Source: Komagataeibacter rhaeticus
GTDB lineage: Bacteria; Pseudomonadota; Alphaproteobacteria; Acetobacterales; Acetobacteraceae
Reading direction: 5' to 3'
Assembly (NCBI RefSeq): GCF_003207855.1
Contig: NZ_NKTZ01000001.1
Location: forward strand, 62,001 to 126,000
DNA: 64,000 bases
The stretch's first letter is position 1. Each line of letters starts with the position of its first letter. Shown here piece after piece: positions 63,824 to 64,000 of this stretch. Under the pieces are notes generated by a model. It was not told the origin of the DNA, made no database searches, and worked only from the letters and a program-made list of their open reading frames with translations. The position numbers were made by a program, and so were the translations under genes.

Positions 63824-64000
63824 CTGGGAAAATCCATGCCCGATCGGTCAACTGCCGGTTGCCTGACCTGTGGCAGGTTATCCCCGGTGAAGACTGCTCC
63901 TTCAATTCCAACTTACTGCAGTTGCCGCCACGTTCCTATCGGCAGTGCCAATCATGCCCGTATGCGTGTGATCCACATCATAATCTTTCATCCGTGGAAT
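63824..64000. other. Right edge of the window, no gene seen
   Basis: A 177-bp stretch upstream of the AGE-family gene. It probably holds that gene's promoter. No coding frame, tRNA or repeat can be supported. Confidence 0.4.

Overview
This window looks like chromosomal DNA of an acetic acid bacterium (Acetobacteraceae), most probably Komagataeibacter/Gluconacetobacter. The support is a complete pqqABCDE operon, a HemJ-type haem pathway, a ChvG/ChvI two-component system, alphaproteobacterial gene orders (hemE next to maf; grpE-dnaK-dnaJ-dapB; trpB-trpA-accD-folC), high GC with strong third-position bias, and an exopolysaccharide gene region. The genus is an inference; no marker gene was compared.

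Layout. 1-3.6 kb: the end of a DUF2501 gene, a hemE-HAD-hemJ operon, and a 400-bp gap to maf with a dense cluster of GTAC tetranucleotides, GANTC sites, an A-rich tract and DnaA-box-like sites. This is a candidate chromosome replication origin. 3.7-5.7 kb: tRNA-Ala(GGC), then an rmlC-rmlD pair whose products have lost or changed catalytic residues. 5.7-11.5 kb: a MATE exporter, a small DUF6582-like gene preceded by a candidate small RNA, and the ETF/ETF-QO electron-transfer operon. 11.6-16.1 kb: an oxygen-response module (hemN, ompW, an acetyltransferase-like gene and an FNR-type regulator) with two perfect FNR boxes. 16.1-23.3 kb: an AI-2E-type permease, pqqABCDE and chvI-chvG. 23.6-30.8 kb: grpE, dnaK, dnaJ, dapB, metK (with a structured leader) and trmB. 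30.9-49.7 kb: housekeeping and transport genes (SDR, DedA, S9 peptidase, hldE, two sugar porters, SelO, a crotonase, a flavin reductase, a Zur-like regulator, folC, accD, trpA, trpB, corA). 49.8-64 kb: an outer-membrane beta-barrel gene and a polysaccharide region: two related GT4 enzymes, a Wza-type lipoprotein, a 1523-residue multidomain glycosyltransferase with recently duplicated TPR units, rmlB, an internally deleted rmlA and an AGE-family epimerase.

Two themes run across the window. First, a dispersed repeat of about 80 bp, built of two perfect hairpins inside outer inverted repeats, lies beside gene 3' ends at about ten places and could act as a mobile bidirectional terminator. Second, the dTDP-rhamnose pathway looks eroded here: rmlB is intact, rmlA is gutted, and the only rmlC and rmlD in view lack canonical active-site residues. 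I saw no CRISPR array, prophage, insertion sequence or new defence system. The best candidates for undescribed biology are the GTAC-rich origin-like region, the double-hairpin repeat, the candidate sRNA near 7.4 kb, the metK leader and the giant glycosyltransferase.
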